This document shows, in pieces, positions 51,131 to 59,225 of a stretch of DNA of 59,225 nucleotides. The notes below the pieces were generated by a model. It was given only the letters and a program-made list of their open reading frames with translations. It did no database searches and had not been told where the DNA came from. Source of the DNA: JABCPE02 sp963520375 (lineage in GTDB: Bacteria > Bacteroidota > Bacteroidia > Flavobacteriales > Weeksellaceae); assembly GCA_963520375.1 (NCBI GenBank), contig CAUQQF010000012.1, forward strand, positions 1 through 59,225, written 5' to 3'. The translations under genes were made by a program, and so were the position numbers. Positions within the stretch are counted from its first letter, which is position 1. The number at the start of each line of letters is the position of its first letter.

Positions 51131-51148
51131 AAATCATTTTAAAACAAG

Positions 51149-51178
51149 AAAGACTATCGAAGAAGATAGTCTTTTTTT
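51149..51178 (+). terminator. Terminator of the DUF4136 gene
   Basis: AAAGACTATC (51149-51158) and GATAGTCTTT (51165-51174) form a 10-bp stem with a T-run after it. Confidence 0.85.
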
Positions 51179-51237
51179 AGTGATAAAACTCATCTTTCTG
51201 TTCTGGTGGAAAATGTGTACATTCGCAAGAAAAAATT

Positions 51238-52773
51238 ATGCGAAAAATTTTATTTACATTTTTGATTTTCTGCGGTGTTTTCACTGCTTTTTCACAATCA
51301 CGAGATTTATTTGCTTTAGCCAAAGGAAATTATCTTGGACTCAATGCACTATTTGACCAAGATGAAAATCTCTACGGATATGTGGCGATCTACGGCTATG
51401 GCAAGTCTGGTGATAAAACGAAAAAATTTGAATATGTCTTTTTGGATAAAAACTTAAATCCAGTTGCCAACAAAGAGTTTGAAGGAGATATCACAGCGGC
51501 AAACTATTTCGGAGCAATTGATTTTAGAGGAAATCTGGTTCTTTATCCAAGAGCTGATTATGATGCAGTAAAGGGAAGGGACTTCTTCTATCCGCGCACA
51601 ATGGAGGTTAATCTAAAGGATAACACCATAAAACAAAAAGTATATTACGAATACGAGAATAACACTTTCAAAGAAGTAACAGAACCAGAAAATGTACGAA
51701 ACCAAAGAAAAGAAGAAAGAAAAGAGCGGAGAGAAAAAGGATTTCTTTATGTATCTAGTGTTTATGAAATAAAAGAAGGCGGTTTCATCGTTATGGAATA
51801 TGATGACTACGAAACTTATGGCAAAAATCATAGCCTAAAAAGATACGATGACAATAAAAAACTGCTTTGGGAATACAAGTATAATACGGATGGAACTAAA
51901 AACAAATATGAATCCATCAGAATCATTGAAAAAGATGATAAATACATCTACACCATTCTAAAAGTAAAGAATAAGAGGGAATATTCTTATTTCTTCCAAG
52001 TGCTGGATATGAAAACAGGAAGTATAAAAGCCAAAACACCGATTACAGGCTTGAATGGATTGACTATGGATGAAATTACTTCTCTATATTCTAGTGGAAG
52101 ATTGGTGGATAATGATAAAACATTTGATGATAAAATAATCATCTCAGGAAGGTTTTATGAAAAACAAAGTGCCTTATATTCTGTGGGATTGACAAGGCTT
52201 GTTTTAGATAAACGAAACTTTGGAGTGGATGTTAAAAATATCAATTTCATAGACTTTAAGCCGTTTATACAGGAAATTAATAAATTTGGTCATGTCGGAA
52301 TGGGATATCATCTTTTGGAAAGAGATTTCTTCTTCCTAAAAGACGGCAGTGTAGGGATTTTATTTGAAAAATGGAGACCAGAGGGGGCTTATTCTGCTTC
52401 AGCGACAAAAGATATGGTGTATGCCTTTACAGATAAAGATTTTAAGCTGAAAGAAGTGAGAGTTTTTGAAAAGGATAAAACCAAATGGAATGTAAATGCT
52501 GATTATCTTTTCTCTCAATATCTAAATGGCGGCAAAGATGTGGTATTTTTCTTCAGAGACTTTAAAAAAGATAAAGAAACGAAGGAAAAGAACTGGAATT
52601 TGTACATCAATACACTTATCGATGGTAAATTCAATCAAGAAAATGTAAAAATCTCCGAGAAAGACAATTATTTTGTAGTGCCTTACATCGGGAAAGAGGG
52701 TTATATTCTCCTCCGTGAATACAATGAGAAAGAAAAATTCAATAAAATCCGTTTGGAGAGATTAAATTTTTAA
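51238..52773 (+). CDS. Unrecognised exported protein (DUF6770-like)
   Basis: A 511-residue protein with a signal peptide ending at TAFSQ (about residue 20). The mature part is rich in Tyr, Lys and Asp, with repeated beta-hairpin-like units such as YVAIYGYGKSGDKTKKFEYVFLDKN and YKYNTDGTKNKYESIRIIEKDD (shown as fragments), suggesting a repeat-type beta fold. A highly charged stretch (QRKEERKERREKG, about residues 156-168) lies between two such regions. I recall similar Chryseobacterium proteins classed as DUF6770, but could not verify this. The function is unknown; probably periplasmic or surface. Confidence 0.65.
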   Translation: MRKILFTFLIFCGVFTAFSQSRDLFALAKGNYLGLNALFDQDENLYGYVAIYGYGKSGDKTKKFEYVFLDKNLNPVANKEFEGDITAANYFGAIDFRGNLVLYPRADYDAVKGRDFFYPRTMEVNLKDNTIKQKVYYEYENNTFKEVTEPENVRNQRKEERKERREKGFLYVSSVYEIKEGGFIVMEYDDYETYGKNHSLKRYDDNKKLLWEYKYNTDGTKNKYESIRIIEKDDKYIYTILKVKNKREYSYFFQVLDMKTGSIKAKTPITGLNGLTMDEITSLYSSGRLVDNDKTFDDKIIISGRFYEKQSALYSVGLTRLVLDKRNFGVDVKNINFIDFKPFIQEINKFGHVGMGYHLLERDFFFLKDGSVGILFEKWRPEGAYSASATKDMVYAFTDKDFKLKEVRVFEKDKTKWNVNADYLFSQYLNGGKDVVFFFRDFKKDKETKEKNWNLYINTLIDGKFNQENVKISEKDNYFVVPYIGKEGYILLREYNEKEKFNKIRLERLNF

Positions 52774-52777
52774 CAAA

Positions 52778-52806
52778 AAAAGGGGCTTCTAAGAAGCTCC
52801 TTTTTT
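52778..52806. terminator. Bidirectional terminator
   Basis: AAAAAGGGGCTTC and GAAGCTCCTTTTT form a stem with one G-U pair and A/T tails. It ends the exported-protein gene and the convergent M48 protease gene. Confidence 0.7.
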
Positions 52807-54090
52807 ATTATAGTAGTCTGCGATATTCTTGATTTCTGCTAAATTTAGATTCCACATAAAACTCAAAAACTGCTGATAGCTTTCGCTCTGTTTTTTGGGT
52901 TCTATTCTGTCCAGATAGCGGTTTAGGTTGTAATTTTTTCGTGCAGTGTAGATTTTTTCAAACAATTTCCCAAGCCATTCGTGATAGTAGTTTTCCTCCT
53001 CTTTGTCTTGTAAAAACTGCATAGCGGCGTAGATTCCTCGTCCGTATTGTTCGGAATGCCATAGGTTTGGCAGGACTTCCATTCGGGCTGTATTTTTGAG
53101 TTTAGCAAATTCTTCATCGCCTTTTTTTGCCTCTTTTTTGTTTTTAAGTTCAGCAAATTGTTTCGTGATAAATTCCATCCTTTGGGCTAATTCTGGGTGC
53201 GTGGAGAGGGAATCTTTGTTTAATTTTACTTTGTAATGGTCGTAGTTATAATTCCCAAAATCTTCCTTTGTCATCCAGCTGTCTTTGAAAGGCTGACTGG
53301 GCAGGTTGTAGAGTTTTTTATAAGTTTCTATTTTTAGTTCTCGCGGCGAAATCGTGTCATATTTGCTGAGGTTGCTCAGAGTGTTGTAGAATTCGGTGTT
53401 TTCATAGTCAGAATTTCGGAAAAGGACATATCCCAGCGAGTCGGCTTCTACTTCTCTTTTTCGTTTGATTTCGCGCTTTTTGTAGAGATTATCTTTTACG
53501 ATATCAAAGGCTTTTTGGGATTTATTTACCGATACTTTTTTCAGATTTTCCATTATGGAGCGGCTGTCTTTGTCCTCATTGATTTCATTGACCAAAGATT
53601 TCAGCATATGTTCCAGTAAGTAATGGGCAAGTTCGTGGCTGAGGACACTCGCTACTTGCGCTTCATTGTCCAGCACATTAAAAAGTCCCATATTCACCAC
53701 GAAAGTCCCATCGGCAAGGCAGAAGGCATTTGGCTTGTTATTTTTAGCAACCAAAATGTTCAGATTGTCTGGGATTTGTGGATTTTTCTTTTTTAGGTTT
53801 AATAGGATTTTTTCCAGCTTAATTTTAAAATTAGAATTAAAAGAAAAATCTTTGTCTTTAATCTCTTTCTCAAAATCTTTATAAAACTCTCGGTAGAATT
53901 TTTCTAGTTCTCTTCCCGTTTTTCCTGTGTATTTGGATTTTAGGGATTTTATCAGGGCTTCGTTTTTGGTTTTCAGCTGGTTTAGAAATTCTTTTCTCTG
54001 CGCATAGTCTGCCGTGTCTATTGGTTTATATTGTGCGAAAGAGTGCATAAACACAAAGAAAAAAACAAAATGTAGTAGTCTAAATTTCAT
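52789..54090 (-). CDS. Exported M48-family metalloprotease
   Basis: The start is ATG 54090 (MKFRLLHFVFFFVFMHSFAQ), a signal peptide; a longer frame is rejected because a -7 box TAAATTTG (minus, 54112-54119) lies within it. The 433-residue enzyme has the zinc motif SHELAHYLLEHML with HExxH. The third ligand (Glu) is likely within VEADSLGYVLF, as in M48 enzymes. The N-terminal part is helical and highly charged. The natural substrate is unknown; family members such as BepA work in envelope quality control (family-based inference). Periplasmic. Confidence 0.87.
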   Translation of the reverse strand: MKFRLLHFVFFFVFMHSFAQYKPIDTADYAQRKEFLNQLKTKNEALIKSLKSKYTGKTGRELEKFYREFYKDFEKEIKDKDFSFNSNFKIKLEKILLNLKKKNPQIPDNLNILVAKNNKPNAFCLADGTFVVNMGLFNVLDNEAQVASVLSHELAHYLLEHMLKSLVNEINEDKDSRSIMENLKKVSVNKSQKAFDIVKDNLYKKREIKRKREVEADSLGYVLFRNSDYENTEFYNTLSNLSKYDTISPRELKIETYKKLYNLPSQPFKDSWMTKEDFGNYNYDHYKVKLNKDSLSTHPELAQRMEFITKQFAELKNKKEAKKGDEEFAKLKNTARMEVLPNLWHSEQYGRGIYAAMQFLQDKEEENYYHEWLGKLFEKIYTARKNYNLNRYLDRIEPKKQSESYQQFLSFMWNLNLAEIKNIADYYNKKGAS

Positions 54091-54204
54091 TTCATTATAT
54101 TTTAATGGACACAAATTTACATCTTTTTTAGTAAGAAATAAAACCTTGAAAATTTTCTAAAATTATCTTTGAAATAATATAGATAAAGCATATTTTGATA
54201 GAAA

Positions 54205-54654
54205 TTATTTTACTTTATAATGAAAAGATGTGTCTATACGATAAGATATTTTAGTTTTTTCATTCTGTAAACTATCAAGACTAAAAGTTATAAATAAACT
54301 ATCAGTTTCTTTTTTTAGAGAATATACTTTCATAAATTCAGTAAAAACAGAATCACTGAAAGTTTTAATATTATCCTTGTTGATAGTTATATTAGGTTCC
54401 ACATATCCTTTTTTGCGTATGTTTATATCTTGGATGGTATTTCCTTTAGGAAGAGGAAAGTACATTATCCATAGGTTGGTTTTTTCTTCTAAATTTTCTA
54501 TGAATAGATCTTCTTCTGGCGATGAAGGATATACTTCTGCTTTTCCCATGGCAATACTCCAAAAAATCATATTTCCTAAAAAAAATATCATAATACTACC
54601 TAACAAAACTAAAATAACTACTAAACTTCTTTTTATTACTTCCTTATTTTCCAT
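54205..54654 (-). CDS. Unrecognised single-pass membrane protein
   Basis: A 149-residue protein with a basic start (MENKEVIKRS), one strong N-terminal membrane helix (LVVILVLLGSIMIFFLGNMIFW), and an extracytoplasmic domain of about 110 residues. That domain has PEEDLFIENLEEKTNLWIMYF and a C-terminal YRIDTSFHYKVK. No family was recognised. It lies 8 bases after the VanZ gene, so it probably shares its transcript. Confidence 0.6.
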   Translation of the reverse strand: MENKEVIKRSLVVILVLLGSIMIFFLGNMIFWSIAMGKAEVYPSSPEEDLFIENLEEKTNLWIMYFPLPKGNTIQDINIRKKGYVEPNITINKDNIKTFSDSVFTEFMKVYSLKKETDSLFITFSLDSLQNEKTKISYRIDTSFHYKVK

Positions 54655-54662
54655 ACTTAATA

Positions 54663-55073
54663 TTAATTAAAATTATCAATGAATTTTCTCATCTGAAAAC
54701 CTATCCATACGCCCAGGGAATTAAGCGCCAAGTCATCAATATCAAAAACACCGAGTCTTGTGAGGTATTGTAGGGCTTCCACGATGATTAAAGCTGATAA
54801 AAAATCCACAATAAGTTTTTTAAAGCTAAAATATTTCGCATTCAGCCAGCCTAAAAATCCAAAAGGAATGAACATAATGATATTTCCAAAAAGATTGATA
54901 ATGATGCTTTCCCAAGAAGTGGTGTTTTGAACAAAAAGAATCGTGGAAACGAGTGGTAAAAGCCTTACAATATTGACTTCGTGCTGTTCTCTCCCAAAAC
55001 CGAGGAACATCAGATACAGCAGAAAAATAGTGTAAGGAAGGATGAAAATGCGATAAATTTTCTTAAAAATCAT
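54663..55073 (-). CDS. VanZ-family membrane protein
   Basis: The 136-residue protein has four membrane segments with the VanZ pattern: NLFGNIIMFIPFGFLGW in the second helix region and RLGVFDIDDLALNSLGVWIGF near the end. VanZ-type proteins are small integral membrane proteins. The name comes from a teicoplanin-resistance accessory protein, but most homologues have unknown roles, so no resistance is implied. It is divergent from lnt with very close -7 boxes. Confidence 0.88.
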   Translation of the reverse strand: MIFKKIYRIFILPYTIFLLYLMFLGFGREQHEVNIVRLLPLVSTILFVQNTTSWESIIINLFGNIIMFIPFGFLGWLNAKYFSFKKLIVDFLSALIIVEALQYLTRLGVFDIDDLALNSLGVWIGFQMRKFIDNFN

Positions 55074-55092
55074 ACAAAAACCGAGATTTTAG

Positions 55093-55110
55093 CAAAAATA
55101 AGTATTTTTG
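55093..55110. promoter_or_regulatory. Back-to-back divergent -7 boxes (VanZ gene and lnt)
   Basis: CAAAAATA (55093-55100) is TATTTTTG on minus, 19 bases from the VanZ gene ATG. TATTTTTG (55103-55110) is on plus, 18 bases before the lnt ATG. Two bases separate them, so only one polymerase could occupy the site at a time. Confidence 0.65.
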
Positions 55111-55128
55111 CCCTTGAAATTATAAAGT

Positions 55129-56736
55129 ATGAAAAATCTTTTTTGTGTGGTTTTGTCGGGCGTATTGCTGTCGGTTTCGTGGCCTACTTATGGCGTTCCG
55201 TTTTTTATTTTTGTGGCGTTTGTCCCTTTGTTATTCGTGGAGGAAAACATTTCTCAATCGGATATAAAAAGAAAAGGCTGGGCAGTTTTTGGCTGTTCGT
55301 ATCTTACTTTTATCATTTGGAATGTTATAACCACAGGTTGGCTTTATAATTCACAAAATCCAGATGGCAGCCCTGCACTTATGGCGGTGGTTTTCCCTGT
55401 TTTGGTCAATTCCCTGCTGATGTCCACGGCTTTTCAGCTTTTTCATTGGTATAAAAAAGGCAAAAAACTCCCTTTGGGACTGGCTTTTTTCGTGTTTGTA
55501 TGGATGAGTTTTGAATATTTCCATATGGCGTGGGAGTTTACATGGCCTTGGCTGAACCTTGGTAACTCCTTTGCAGACTATCCTCAGCTGATACAGTGGT
55601 ACGACACTTTGGGCGCAACGGGCGGGAGTTTCTGGATTTTAACGCTCAATGCTTTGATTTTTTATATTCTTAAAATATGGTGGGCAGAGAAAAGATTTTT
55701 GGTTAAAACTTCTGTCGTAGTTTTGGGGCTGATTGTTTTGCCGATGATGATTTCCTTGTTTAAATATCATCAGTTTGATGAAAAACCAATCGGAAAAGTC
55801 CGCATTATGATGCTTCAGCCGAATTTAGACCCATATCACGAAAAATACCAAAAAGACAGCCTTCAGATAGTGCAGGAGCTTTTTTCTTTGGCAGAAAACT
55901 CTTCTAAAATAGATTTTTACCTCTCGCCTGAGACTTCTTTCCCTGGTTACGGCGGACTTTCCGAGAAAGGGCTTCATAACAGCCAGTCTATCCACATGGT
56001 GGAGAATTTCCTGAAAAACCATCCGAAGTCAGTTTTTATGGGCGGCGTTTCTACTCATAAGATTTATAATAACGATGAGGAAAAGCCAGAAAGTGCTACT
56101 TTTTACGATAGACAGGGTTTTTGGGCGGATAGTTTTAATTCAGCATTGCAGGTTGTTCCAGAGGAAGAAATTCAGATTTATCACAAAGGAAAGCTCGTGC
56201 CAGGTGTCGAAATTTTCCCTTATATGAATGTCCTTAAACCTATTTTGGGCGATGCTATGCTGAATTTCGGCGGGACGATTGCTTCACTTGGAACGGACAA
56301 GGAACGAAAGGTTTTTACTAATCCTTACAACAAAGGGAAAATCGCGCCCATCATCTGTTACGAGAGTATTTATGGCGAATTTGTGACCGATTATGTGAAA
56401 AACGGTGCGAACTTCCTTGGTGTTATCACCAATGACTCTTGGTGGGGTGCATCGCAGGGGCATCAGCAGCTTTTGGCATATACCAGACTTCGTGCCATAG
56501 AAAACCGAAGAGAAGTCGCTCGTTCGGCCAATGGTGGGATTTCTGCGCATATCAATGCCCGTGGCGATATTCTCGCGCATACGCTTTACAATGAGAAAAA
56601 TGCGCTGACGGCTGATGTTCAGTTATACGAAAAAGAAACTATTTATAGTAAAATAGGCGACCTGCTGTCTAAAATTTCTATTGTGATGATGTTCAGTATG
56701 TTTATATTATCAATTTTTAGAAAAATAAAAAAATAA
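55129..56736 (+). CDS. lnt: Apolipoprotein N-acyltransferase
   Basis: Lnt adds the third acyl chain to the lipoprotein N-terminal Cys. The 535-residue inner-membrane enzyme has about six N-terminal helices (1-215). A CN_hydrolase domain (about 225-500) follows with catalytic Glu in SPETSFPGYGG, Lys in HKGKLVPGVE and Cys in APIICYESIYGEF. ITNDSWWG and TRLRAIENRR are conserved. A final membrane helix closes the protein. The gene has its own -7 box. Presence of lgt and lnt together in one window underlines a lipoprotein-rich envelope. Confidence 0.93.
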   Translation: MKNLFCVVLSGVLLSVSWPTYGVPFFIFVAFVPLLFVEENISQSDIKRKGWAVFGCSYLTFIIWNVITTGWLYNSQNPDGSPALMAVVFPVLVNSLLMSTAFQLFHWYKKGKKLPLGLAFFVFVWMSFEYFHMAWEFTWPWLNLGNSFADYPQLIQWYDTLGATGGSFWILTLNALIFYILKIWWAEKRFLVKTSVVVLGLIVLPMMISLFKYHQFDEKPIGKVRIMMLQPNLDPYHEKYQKDSLQIVQELFSLAENSSKIDFYLSPETSFPGYGGLSEKGLHNSQSIHMVENFLKNHPKSVFMGGVSTHKIYNNDEEKPESATFYDRQGFWADSFNSALQVVPEEEIQIYHKGKLVPGVEIFPYMNVLKPILGDAMLNFGGTIASLGTDKERKVFTNPYNKGKIAPIICYESIYGEFVTDYVKNGANFLGVITNDSWWGASQGHQQLLAYTRLRAIENRREVARSANGGISAHINARGDILAHTLYNEKNALTADVQLYEKETIYSKIGDLLSKISIVMMFSMFILSIFRKIKK

Positions 56737-56748
56737 TAGTAATAAAAA

Positions 56749-56780
56749 TTTGCGAGTTCGAAAAAAAAGCTGTTATTTTG
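56749..56780 (+). promoter_or_regulatory. Promoter of the rpmB-rpmG operon
   Basis: TTTG at 56749-56752 and TTATTTTG at 56773-56780 are spaced by 20 bases. Confidence 0.6.
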
Positions 56781-56820
56781 CAAAATTATAAAGTAGAAAT
56801 AATTATTAGAGCATATAGAT

Positions 56821-57057
56821 ATGTCAAGAATTTGTCAAATTACAGGGAAGCGTGCAATGGTAGGAAACCATGTGTCTCACGCTAACAACAAGACGAAAAG
56901 AAGGTTCGAAATCAACCTTCTTGAGAAGAAGTTTTACCTTCCAGAGCAGGATAGACACATCACTTTGAGAGTGTCTGCTCACGGATTGAGAGTTATTAAC
57001 AAGATTGGGATCGAAGAAGCTTTGGAAAGAGCTGTTAGAAATGGATTTATTAAATAA
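56821..57057 (+). CDS. rpmB: Ribosomal protein bL28
   Basis: The 78-residue protein begins SRICQITGKRAMVGNHVSHAN, and continues with NKTKRRFEINLLEKKFY. Both are standard for bL28, which binds 23S rRNA near the exit tunnel and P site. It is small and basic with normal length. It leads an operon with rpmG and the DUF4295 gene. Confidence 0.97.
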   Translation: MSRICQITGKRAMVGNHVSHANNKTKRRFEINLLEKKFYLPEQDRHITLRVSAHGLRVINKIGIEEALERAVRNGFIK

Positions 57058-57065
57058 TTAAGAAA

Positions 57066-57248
57066 ATGGCAAAGAAAGGAAACAGAGTTCAAGTTATTCT
57101 TGAGTGCACAGAACATAAAGAGAGCGGTATGCCTGGAATGAGCAGATATATCACTACGAAAAACAAGAAGAACACTACTGAGAGATTGGAGCTTAAGAAA
57201 TACAATCCAGTTCTAAAGAAATATACAGTTCATAAGGAGATTAAATAA
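57066..57248 (+). CDS. rpmG: Ribosomal protein bL33
   Basis: The 60-residue protein has RVQVILECTEHKESG and YITTKNKKNTTERLELKKYNP, the bL33 signature. It lacks the four-Cys zinc ribbon of some forms (only one Cys), so it is the zinc-free type. It begins 8 bases after the rpmB stop. Confidence 0.96.
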   Translation: MAKKGNRVQVILECTEHKESGMPGMSRYITTKNKKNTTERLELKKYNPVLKKYTVHKEIK

Positions 57249-57266
57249 CTATAAAGATTATTAGCG

Positions 57267-57419
57267 ATGGCAAAAAAAGTAGTAGCGTCCCTAAAAGATG
57301 GTTCATCTAAAAAGATGACAAAAGTAGTAAAAATGGTAAAATCTCCTAAAACTGGAGCTTACATTTTTGAAGAAAAAGTAATGAATGCAGATGAAGTAGA
57401 TGCTTATTTGAAAAAATAA
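57267..57419 (+). CDS. DUF4295 protein, probable ribosome-associated
   Basis: This 50-codon gene is too short for usual cut-offs. It encodes MAKKVVASLKDGSSKKMTKV, a middle section with KMVKSPKTGAYIFEEKVM, and ends in EVDAYLKK. It is very basic and matches the Bacteroidota-only DUF4295 family. It lies 18 bases after rpmG and before the terminator, so it is cotranscribed with two large-subunit proteins. I recall that a Flavobacterium ribosome structure contains an extra large-subunit protein named bL38; this gene may encode it, but that is unverified memory. Confidence 0.88.
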   Translation: MAKKVVASLKDGSSKKMTKVVKMVKSPKTGAYIFEEKVMNADEVDAYLKK

Positions 57420-57443
57420 ACATCATTTCTGCAAAAGAAATAT

Positions 57444-57476
57444 AAAACTACCCAAAATTTTCTGGGTAGTTTTTGT
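57444..57476 (+). terminator. Terminator of the rpmB-rpmG-DUF4295 operon
   Basis: AAAACTACCC (57444-57453) and GGGTAGTTTT (57464-57473) form a 10-bp stem with A/T tracts. Confidence 0.85.
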
Positions 57477-57498
57477 TTTTATTAAACCTAAAAATACT

Positions 57499-57520
57499 TA
57501 CATTTGGGGAAATAATTTTG
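57499..57520 (+). promoter_or_regulatory. Tandem -7 boxes upstream of ftsY
   Basis: TACATTTG (57499-57506) and TAATTTTG (57513-57520) both match TAnnTTTG. The second ends 17 bases before the ftsY ATG. A TTTG at 57472-57475 is 23 bases ahead of the first box. Confidence 0.5.
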
Positions 57521-57537
57521 AATTTAAAAAATAGAAG

Positions 57538-58494
57538 ATGAGTTGGTTTAAAAATATTTTTAAGAAAGAAGAAAAAGAAACTCTGGACAAAGGTTTGGAA
57601 AAGTCTAGACAAGGTTTTTTTGATAAAATTACCAAAGCTGTCATAGGAAAATCCAAGGTGGATGATGAGGTTTTGGATGATTTGGAGGAAATCCTCATCG
57701 CATCAGATGTAGGAGCAGCTACGACTATTAAAATTATTCAAAGAATAGAGGAAAGGGCAGCCAGAGACAAATATGTAAATACGGCTGAACTTGATAAAAT
57801 CCTTAGGGAAGAAATCTCTGCTCTTTTGCTGGAAAATCCGCATTCTAAAACAGGAAATATCGATGAAACCAAGAAACCTTATGTCATCATGGTAGTCGGT
57901 GTGAATGGTGTAGGGAAGACGACTACGATAGGGAAATTAGCCCATCAGTTCAAAACCCAAGGGAAAAAAGTGGTGCTGGGTGCGGCGGATACATTCCGTG
58001 CGGCGGCAGTAGACCAGCTTGTAATCTGGAGTGAGAGAGTAGGCGTTCCCATCGTAAAACAGGGAATGGGCAGTGATCCTGCTTCTGTGGCGTTTGATAC
58101 ATTGCAGTCAGCTGTTGCACAGAATGCAGATGTAGTCATCATAGACACGGCGGGAAGGCTTCATAATAAAATCAATCTGATGAACGAGCTTTCTAAAATT
58201 AAACGAGTGATGCAGAAAATCGTTCCAGATGCTCCACACGAGGTGCTTTTGGTTTTGGATGGTTCTACAGGGCAGAATGCGTTTGAACAAGCGAAGCAGT
58301 TTACAGCAGCGACAGAAGTAAATGCACTCGCTGTGACCAAACTTGATGGAACAGCGAAAGGCGGTGTGGTTATTGGGATTTCAGACCAGTTCCAAATTCC
58401 TGTGAAATACATCGGCGTGGGCGAAGGAATGGAGGATTTACAGTTGTTCAACGGAGAAGAATTTGTGGATTCCTTTTTCAAGAAAGAGAGATAA
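57538..58494 (+). CDS. ftsY: Signal recognition particle receptor FtsY
   Basis: FtsY receives SRP-ribosome complexes at the inner membrane. The 318-residue protein lacks a long acidic A domain and starts with a basic amphipathic helix (SWFKNIFKKEEKETLDKG). The N domain (about 15-110) and the GTPase G domain show GVNGVGKTTTIGKLA, DTFRAAAVDQL, DTAGR, TKLDGTAKGG and GVGEGMEDLQLF. The operon continues with thiN, overlapping by one base. Confidence 0.96.
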   Translation: MSWFKNIFKKEEKETLDKGLEKSRQGFFDKITKAVIGKSKVDDEVLDDLEEILIASDVGAATTIKIIQRIEERAARDKYVNTAELDKILREEISALLLENPHSKTGNIDETKKPYVIMVVGVNGVGKTTTIGKLAHQFKTQGKKVVLGAADTFRAAAVDQLVIWSERVGVPIVKQGMGSDPASVAFDTLQSAVAQNADVVIIDTAGRLHNKINLMNELSKIKRVMQKIVPDAPHEVLLVLDGSTGQNAFEQAKQFTAATEVNALAVTKLDGTAKGGVVIGISDQFQIPVKYIGVGEGMEDLQLFNGEEFVDSFFKKER

Positions 58495-59111
58495 TGTCCA
58501 GAGCTTTGCTTTTTATCAATGGTGAGCCTCCCAAAACACTGCCTTCATTGGCTGATTATCAGCTGATAGCGTGTACGGACGGGGCTTTTCATTATTTAAA
58601 GGAGAAAAATTTCCCGTTGGAGAAACTGACCTTTATTTCAGGGGATTTTGATTCTCACACGGGAGCGGATGAGGCTATTTATGAGGGTAAATTTGTCCAT
58701 ACACCAGACCAAAATAAAACAGATTTTCATAAAGCGCTGGAAATCATCGTAGAAAAAGGAATAAAAAAAGTGGATGTTTATGGAGCAAGCGGGCGTGAGC
58801 AAGACCACTTTTTGGGGAATATTCATACGGCTTATTTGTTTAGGGAAGAACTAGAAATTAGTTTTTTTGATGATTATTCCACTTATTTTTTTATTCCAAA
58901 TGATTTTACCATTCGGAAAGTAAAAGGAAAAATAGTTTCGCTGCTTCCTTTTCCAGTGGCTGAAAATATCTTTACCCAAGGGCTTCACTGGGAGCTGAGG
59001 GGAGAGAGCCTTTCGCTGATGGAGAGAATAGGCACGAGAAACAGGGCAGATACCGATGAAATATCCATAAAATACGATAAAGGAAGTTTACTTTTGTTTA
59101 TAGAAAATTAA
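58494..59111 (+). CDS. thiN: Thiamine diphosphokinase
   Basis: ThiN transfers pyrophosphate from ATP to thiamine to make TPP. The 205-residue protein has the catalytic-domain pattern LIACTDGAFHYL, FISGDFDSH, DQNKTDFHKALEI and GASGREQDHFLGNI, then the B1-binding C-terminal domain with GTRNRADTDEIS. The ATG overlaps the ftsY stop (ATAATG) by one base, so translation is coupled. Cytosolic. Confidence 0.93.
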   Translation: MSRALLFINGEPPKTLPSLADYQLIACTDGAFHYLKEKNFPLEKLTFISGDFDSHTGADEAIYEGKFVHTPDQNKTDFHKALEIIVEKGIKKVDVYGASGREQDHFLGNIHTAYLFREELEISFFDDYSTYFFIPNDFTIRKVKGKIVSLLPFPVAENIFTQGLHWELRGESLSLMERIGTRNRADTDEISIKYDKGSLLLFIEN

Positions 59112-59116
59112 AAATT

Positions 59117-59225
59117 ATGAGAAATATTATTGTTTTTATTTTGTTGTTTTTATCCGCTCAGTTCGCAGCTCAGCCTGGGGGAGGCGGCGGATTGCGTGTG
59201 CTGAATGTATATGATGAACACAAAC
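59117..59225 (+). CDS. N-terminus of an exported protein (3' end outside window)
   Basis: The ATG at 59117 follows the thiN stop by 5 bases and begins a signal peptide (MRNIIVFILLFLSAQFAAQ). A Gly-rich mature start (PGGGGGLRVLNVYDEHK) follows, and the frame is still open at the window edge. The protein cannot be identified from 36 residues. It probably belongs to the ftsY-thiN transcript. Confidence 0.6.
   Translation, partial: MRNIIVFILLFLSAQFAAQPGGGGGLRVLNVYDEHK

Noticed and set aside
54663..55073. VanZ-family gene as an antibiotic resistance gene
   Set aside because: The family name is historical; no van genes are near and most homologues have no link to resistance.
1..59225. CRISPR arrays, insertion sequences, integrases, phage genes
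   Set aside because: No regularly spaced repeats, transposase or integrase motifs, or phage structural genes were seen.

Overview
The window looks like chromosomal DNA from a low-GC member of the Bacteroidota, class Flavobacteriia, most likely the Weeksellaceae (Chryseobacterium/Riemerella relatives). The evidence is the gene content: a DUF2723 membrane giant, a PCMD lipoprotein, a DUF4295 protein in an rpmB-rpmG operon, and a FaTDH-type threonine dehydrogenase. The expression signals agree. Many genes are preceded by the Bacteroidota -7 box TAnnTTTG, several with TTTG about 20 bp upstream, and start codons lack obvious Shine-Dalgarno sequences. The family assignment is inferred from protein style, not from a search.

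Layout. 1-2.7 kb: an accessory strip with a YD-repeat-like tail, a SUKH-like protein, a DUF695/RraB protein and two unrecognised genes, resembling immunity genes of polymorphic toxin systems. 2.8-18.5 kb: housekeeping genes (purH, priA, dacB, tpx, trpB, atpC, atpD, ribF), a PCMD lipoprotein/outer-membrane pair and an SGNH/LysM esterase. 18.5-31.7 kb: map, an accessory patch with a headless peptidase-like fragment, ribD-yigZ, DUF349, the rbfA-lolE-aroE operon, mscL, threonine dehydrogenase, tRNA-Lys(TTT), aroK and a very AT-rich patch with two unknown genes. 31.9-44 kb: kdsA, DUF2723, a TonB receptor/thioredoxin pair, a flippase/FkbM pair, an RsuA-type pseudouridine synthase, an SDR and an orphan Imm53-like gene. 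44-59 kb: yidD-lgt, an esterase, an aldehyde dehydrogenase/SDR pair, trpG/pabA, zupT, envelope proteins, lnt, rpmB-rpmG-DUF4295, ftsY-thiN and the start of an exported protein.

How the genes connect. Several belong to envelope building: dacB (peptidoglycan), kdsA (Kdo), lolE, lgt and lnt (lipoproteins), yidD and ftsY (membrane insertion), and the flippase/FkbM pair. purH, aroE, aroK, trpB, trpG, ribD, ribF and thiN are scattered biosynthetic genes. Most convergent genes are separated by strong hairpin terminators that can work in both directions.

The most striking element is upstream of trpB. A 27-codon leader ORF with tandem Trp codons is followed by a 14-bp terminator hairpin and alternative pairing segments, which fits classical tryptophan attenuation. 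Other notable points are a terminator hairpin that contains a promoter box, a near-leaderless rbfA promoter, three TTG starts just behind promoters, toxin-immunity leftovers, and a TonB receptor whose plug carries a CxxC motif beside a thioredoxin-like gene.
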